From positions 1,616 through 10,014 of the forward strand of contig PMAK01000155.1 of NCBI GenBank assembly GCA_003153655.1: DNA of 8,399 nt, given 5' to 3'. The first letter of the stretch is position 1. Every line of letters starts with the position of its first letter. The notes beneath the pieces were generated by a model. That model saw nothing but the letters and a program-made list of their open reading frames with translations, was not told the origin of the DNA and made no database searches. A program made the position numbers and the translations under genes. Shown here one piece after another: positions 6,348 to 8,399 of this stretch. The stretch comes from Phycisphaerales bacterium (lineage in GTDB: Bacteria > Planctomycetota > Phycisphaerae > Tepidisphaerales > Tepidisphaeraceae).

Positions 6348-6352
6348 GCGGC

Positions 6353-6380
6353 CTATCGACGGAGGTATGGAACCACTTTA
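6353..6380 (-). promoter_or_regulatory. sigma-28 (FliA)-like promoter for the second flagellin
   Basis: On the minus strand TAAAGTGG (6380-6373) matches the sigma-28 -35 consensus TAAAGTTT at six of eight positions. GTCGATAG (6360-6353) matches the -10 GCCGATAA at six of eight. The spacer after TAAA is 16 nt against the usual 15. This predicts a leader of about 185 nt before the ATG at 6162. Sigma-28 control is the normal mode for late flagellar genes such as flagellin. Confidence 0.6.
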
Positions 6381-6500
6381 GGCAACTGGGATAACTTTTC
6401 CGGAATAAATGGATATGACGTGAGACCCGGCGGCGGTAGACGCCAAAGCGTGAATTTATGTGACGTGATGGAGCGATAACGGGGAGATTGCGAGGCTACG
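6381..6500. other. intergenic region upstream of the second flagellin promoter
   Basis: This 120-nt stretch between the first flagellin's terminator and the sigma-28-like promoter shows no credible gene. The only pattern I see is TGACGTGA twice in direct orientation (6416-6423 and 6461-6468), 45 bp apart. A repeated 8-mer over this length can arise by chance. Confidence 0.4.
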
Positions 6501-6534
6501 AAAAAAAGGACGACCCGGAAAATCCGGGCCGTCC
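6501..6534 (-). terminator. strong intrinsic terminator of the first flagellin gene
   Basis: On the minus strand GGACGGCCCGGA pairs with TCCGGGTCGTCC over 12 bp with one G-U pair and a 3-nt loop, followed by seven T residues (6507-6501). It lies about 31 nt after the flagellin stop, and should end the csrA-flagellin transcript before the second flagellin's promoter. Confidence 0.93.
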
Positions 6535-6550
6535 GCTCAAAATTCAACTA

Positions 6551-6579
6551 TTCAGGGCCGAAAAACTAGTGGCCCTGAA
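6551..6579 (-). other. 9-bp inverted repeat spanning the first flagellin stop codon
   Basis: TTCAGGGCC (6551-6559) and GGCCCTGAA (6571-6579) are perfect inverted repeats around an 11-nt loop that contains the TAG stop (6568-6566) and five T residues on the minus strand. It lies about 17 nt before the arm of the main terminator, so the mRNA ends in two tandem stem-loops. It may protect the message from 3' exonucleases. Confidence 0.6.
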
Positions 6580-7999
6580 GGAGCGTCAATACGCTCTGCG
6601 GCGTGTTGTTGGCGGTGGCGAGAACGCTGGTTCCGGCCTGCACCAGAATCTGGGCACGGACGAGATTGGCGGTCTCCGAGGCAAAATCGGCGTCGGCGAT
6701 GTCGCTTTCGCTGGAAGTGACGTTTTCAAGCGTTACCTGGAGGCTCGCGGTGTTTGTCTCAAGGGTGTCTTTTTCAAACGCGCCCAGCCGTCCTTGCAAT
6801 GTCGCGACCTGCTGACTGGCAGCTGCGACGATCAAGCTCGCTTTCTCGGCGCCGCCGCCGACAACCGACGCGTTGCCTCCAGTGACAATGTCGTTGAGGA
6901 ACCCGACGACATTGTTACCCAGGGCGCTCGCCGCGACTGAACCGATGCCGATGCTGACCTGCTGCTGACTGTTGACCTGACCGCCAAGCTGGAACAGGGC
7001 CCCTCCGCCGGTGATAGCGAAGCTGGTCTTGCCAATGCCAAGGGAGGAGTTCAGCGTCAAATCAAGGTCGAGGGAGGAGGTGTTGAGCTTGAGATCAAGG
7101 CCGTTTCCGACGGTGAGTGCGCCGTTGATGGTGGCAACGGCATCAGCGCCGACGGCCCGCTCTTTGTCTGAGCCTTTCGTATCCGTCGTCTGGAAGGAGC
7201 CGCTTTGGGCTTGAATGGACACGTAGCTGGCAGAACCGTAGCCGGTGCTCTTGAAGGCGATGCCGGAAGCGGCGTTTGCCGCGTCGATGAGACTGGCGGT
7301 GACGCCGGTGCTGTCGGAAATATTGTTGACGGCAAATCCGATCGCCGAGGCGGTTGTTCCGCTGACGAAGGAGAGCGTCTGCACACCGATATTGCCCGCG
7401 ATCTCGAGCGTGATGCTTTTGGTGATCGAACTGGTGCGGAACTGAAGGTCGGCAAGCTTGGCGCTGCTGATGACGTTGACGTCGACGGGGATGCTGGTTG
7501 CCGTGCCGAGATTGGCCTGGGAAATGGTCAGTCCGCTGATGGCGCTGGTCGCCACGCCGCTGGTGACATAGTTGAGACTTCCATCGAGCAGGTTCAACCC
7601 CGCGAAGCTCGTGGTGCCGGCGATTCGGGTGATGCTCTGCACGTCCGAGTCGATCTGCAATTGGTTGGCTTGCAATTCGGCGGGCGAGAGAGCGCCGGCG
7701 TTGGCGGATTCGACGACGAGCCCGTTGACATCGTCGAGGAGGGAATTGACTTCCGTCAGCGCACCGTCAGCGGTGGTGATGACGTTGGTCGCCTGAGCGC
7801 TGTTGTTGACTGCCTGCTGAAGGCCGGTCATTTCGCTCTGCAGGTTCTGACTGGCGATCAAACCCGCGGGATCATCAGCACCGCTGTTGATGCGCAGACC
7901 GGTGCTGAGCCGCTCAAGCGAGGTGTTGAGCTGCGATTGTGAATTGGCCAAAGCGTTCTGGGCAATCAGCGACGAGACGTTCGTATTGATGCTACCCAT
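6566..7999 (-). CDS. fliC: flagellin (first, csrA-proximal copy)
   Basis: This 477-aa flagellin is a filament subunit exported by the flagellar type III system. The D0/D1 N-terminus begins MGSINTNVSSLIAQNAL and contains LERLSTGLRINSGADDPAG (29-47). The variable middle holds a flagellin IN-type segment at about 209-237 (SFVSGTTASAIGFAVNNI) and ITGGGALFQLGGQV at 329-342. The D1/D0 C-terminus (about 390-477) has LQGRLGAFE and ends PQSVLTLLQGH. The ATG at 7999 has GGAGG 6 nt upstream (8006-8010). It lies 41 nt after the csrA stop with only a weak hairpin between, so it may be co-transcribed with csrA. I found no sigma-28-like promoter in the gap or in the csrA 3' end. It shares length and layout with the downstream flagellin but differs strongly in the centre. 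Confidence 0.95.
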   Translation of the reverse strand: MGSINTNVSSLIAQNALANSQSQLNTSLERLSTGLRINSGADDPAGLIASQNLQSEMTGLQQAVNNSAQATNVITTADGALTEVNSLLDDVNGLVVESANAGALSPAELQANQLQIDSDVQSITRIAGTTSFAGLNLLDGSLNYVTSGVATSAISGLTISQANLGTATSIPVDVNVISSAKLADLQFRTSSITKSITLEIAGNIGVQTLSFVSGTTASAIGFAVNNISDSTGVTASLIDAANAASGIAFKSTGYGSASYVSIQAQSGSFQTTDTKGSDKERAVGADAVATINGALTVGNGLDLKLNTSSLDLDLTLNSSLGIGKTSFAITGGGALFQLGGQVNSQQQVSIGIGSVAASALGNNVVGFLNDIVTGGNASVVGGGAEKASLIVAAASQQVATLQGRLGAFEKDTLETNTASLQVTLENVTSSESDIADADFASETANLVRAQILVQAGTSVLATANNTPQSVLTLLQGH

Positions 8000-8015
8000 G
8001 TCAATCCTCCATGAC
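8000..8015 (-). promoter_or_regulatory. Shine-Dalgarno hairpin with GGAGGA loop before the first flagellin
   Basis: On the minus strand GTCA (8015-8012) can pair with TGAC (8003-8000), placing the loop TGGAGGAT, with two GGA motifs and the whole Shine-Dalgarno, in the loop. CATG/CATG offers an alternative 4-bp pairing. GGA in a loop over the ribosome binding site is the usual form of a CsrA target, but a 4-bp stem is weak and the flanks match the CsrA consensus poorly. Confidence 0.35.
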
Positions 8016-8025
8016 TGTTAATGGG

Positions 8026-8043
8026 AAAAGGCGACAGTCGCCT
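8026..8043 (-). terminator. weak hairpin at the csrA stop codon
   Basis: On the minus strand AGGCGA pairs with TCGCCT over 6 bp with a CTG loop, followed by TTT and then CCC. The stem begins inside the TAG stop of csrA. It is short with a poor T-tract, so it would at most attenuate transcription between csrA and the first flagellin. Confidence 0.35.
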
Positions 8044-8290
8044 ACTTCTTCTGTTCATTGTCTTGCTTGCTATCGATCTTTCCAAATCCCGAAAGATCCT
8101 CGGGTTTCACCTGCGCCGCGGCTTTATTTTCGCGGCGAATGGCGTCATAGACTTCCTTGCGGTGAACACTGATCTCCTTCGGGGCATTGATGCCCAGTCG
8201 GACCTTATCTCCACGAATATCGACAACGGTGACCTCTATATTGTCACCAATCATGATTGTCTCATCGCGCTGACGAGAGAGAACCAGCAT
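8042..8290 (-). CDS. csrA: CsrA/RsmA carbon storage regulator (RNA-binding translational regulator)
   Basis: This 82-aa protein is a CsrA homologue, a dimeric RNA-binding protein that binds GGA motifs in mRNA leaders, commonly blocking translation. The start [16 protein letters not shown] is canonical; L4, R6 and R44 ([10 protein letters not shown], 42-51), important for RNA binding in E. coli CsrA, are present. The conserved core ends near residue 60. The remaining tail of about 22 residues is charged and hydrophilic (SKQDNEQKK at the end), longer than in E. coli (61 aa) and like longer CsrA proteins of Gram-positives and planctomycetes. The ATG at 8290 has AAGGAG 7 nt upstream (8298-8303). 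In Bacillus, CsrA represses flagellin (hag) and is antagonised by FliW; adjacency to two flagellins fits that role, though no fliW is in the window. Its leader carries candidate CsrA sites, suggesting autoregulation. Confidence 0.97.
   Translation of the reverse strand: MLVLSRQRDETIMIGDNIEVTVVDIRGDKVRLGINAPKEISVHRKEVYDAIRRENKAAAQVKPEDLSGFGKIDSKQDNEQKK
8075..8098 (-). other. perfect 8-bp stem-loop in the 3' end of csrA
   Basis: GATCTTTC and GAAAGATC are perfect inverted repeats around the 8-nt loop GGGATTTG (minus strand), inside codons for the non-conserved C-terminal tail (EDLSGFGKI). The loop exposes a GGA. No T-tract follows. It could be an internal regulatory or processing structure between csrA and the flagellin, or a chance product of codon choice. 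Confidence 0.45.
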
Positions 8291-8292
8291 GT

Positions 8293-8399
8293 TCAGGCTC
8301 CTTCCTGCTTTTTATTCCGCATCGCAGCACCGCTTTCGCGGAGGAGCGACCGGCGCTCGCCCTGACATCCCTGTCGGGGCACATCCACCCTCACGGACT
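8293..8399 (-). CDS. possible 3' end of an upstream gene (partial, unrecognised)
   Basis: A reading frame is open from the window edge to a TGA at 8295-8293, which would leave only 2 nt before the csrA ATG, an operon-like spacing. The 34 visible residues are charged and hydrophilic and end [12 protein letters not shown] recognise no family. About two thirds of third positions are G or C, suggestive but not decisive; a second frame is also open for 28 codons. The stretch may instead be the csrA 5' leader. csrA is often preceded by fliW or flgL, but nothing visible identifies either. Confidence 0.3.
   Translation of the reverse strand, partial: SVRVDVPRQGCQGERRSLLRESGAAMRNKKQEGA
8294..8307 (-). 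promoter_or_regulatory. hairpin presenting the csrA Shine-Dalgarno in its loop
   Basis: On the minus strand CAGG (8307-8304) pairs perfectly with CCTG (8297-8294), leaving the hexaloop AAGGAG, which is the Shine-Dalgarno itself. GGA in a hexaloop closed by a GC-rich stem is the canonical CsrA target shape. This fits negative autoregulation of csrA as known in E. coli. Confidence 0.45.
8359..8380 (-). promoter_or_regulatory. consensus-like CsrA binding hairpin upstream of csrA
   Basis: The minus strand reads ACAGGGATGT at 8374-8365, matching the last ten positions of the CsrA SELEX consensus RUACARGGAUGU exactly. GACA/TGTC pair around the loop GGGA, and GCCC/GGGC extend the stem past one C-A mismatch. 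That is the geometry of the selected ligands, with GGA in the loop. A further GGATGT lies at 8386-8381, with its GGA 16 nt upstream. The site is about 75 nt before the csrA start, so it matters only if this region is in the csrA mRNA. Confidence 0.5.

Noticed and set aside
6416..6468. Direct repeat TGACGTGA (6416-6423 and 6461-6468) upstream of the sigma-28-like promoter as a regulator site
   Set aside because: About one repeated 8-mer is expected by chance in a region of this size, and the 45-bp spacing has no special meaning that I know.
7205..7942. A 245-codon plus-strand open frame opposite the first flagellin
   Set aside because: It has the Gly/Asp/Val-rich composition of an antisense shadow and lies fully within a convincing flagellin gene.
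8000..8110. A sigma-28 promoter for the first flagellin using TCGATAG at 8076-8070 as the -10
   Set aside because: The -10-like match is fair, but no TAAA-like -35 occurs 14-16 nt upstream (ATCT or TCTT there), so the promoter is not supported.

Overview
The window reads as a piece of a bacterial chromosome, most likely a planctomycete (Planctomycetota; I would guess a Phycisphaerae-type lineage). The assignment rests on the flagellin N-termini, which carry the INTNVSSLIAQN and GADDPAGLIAS style I associate with planctomycete flagellins, on csrA next to flagellin, and on the moderately high GC content. It is an inference from remembered family features, not a database result. Every gene I can support lies on the minus strand, so transcription runs from high to low coordinates.

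Right part (8399 to about 4670), motility block. csrA (8042-8290) is followed after 41 nt by a first flagellin (6566-7999). This gene ends in a stem-loop over its stop codon and a strong intrinsic terminator. A roughly 400-nt gap follows with a sigma-28-like promoter and a structured leader, then a second, diverged flagellin (4750-6162) with its own strong terminator (4673-4706). GGA motifs resembling CsrA/RsmA binding sites sit in the csrA leader and in both flagellin leaders. The best are a 10-nt exact match to the core of the published SELEX consensus about 75 nt upstream of csrA, and a 9-nt match 19 nt upstream of the ribosome binding site of the second flagellin. This suggests a compact CsrA circuit: autoregulation plus repression of both flagellins. 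No fliW is visible.

Left part (about 4640 to 94), metabolic block. lutA, lutB and lutC encode the three-part iron-sulfur L-lactate oxidation complex. A GT39-like polytopic glycosyltransferase gene sits between lutB and lutC, locked in by 4-nt stop/start overlaps on both sides. lutA starts only 34 nt after the flagellin terminator, leaving little room for its own promoter. The lut genes have a C-rich coding strand and lutA and lutB lack obvious ribosome binding sites, unlike the flagellin genes.

The leftmost 93 nt are non-coding. They hold an ATCTGTG-type repetitive tract and a small hairpin.
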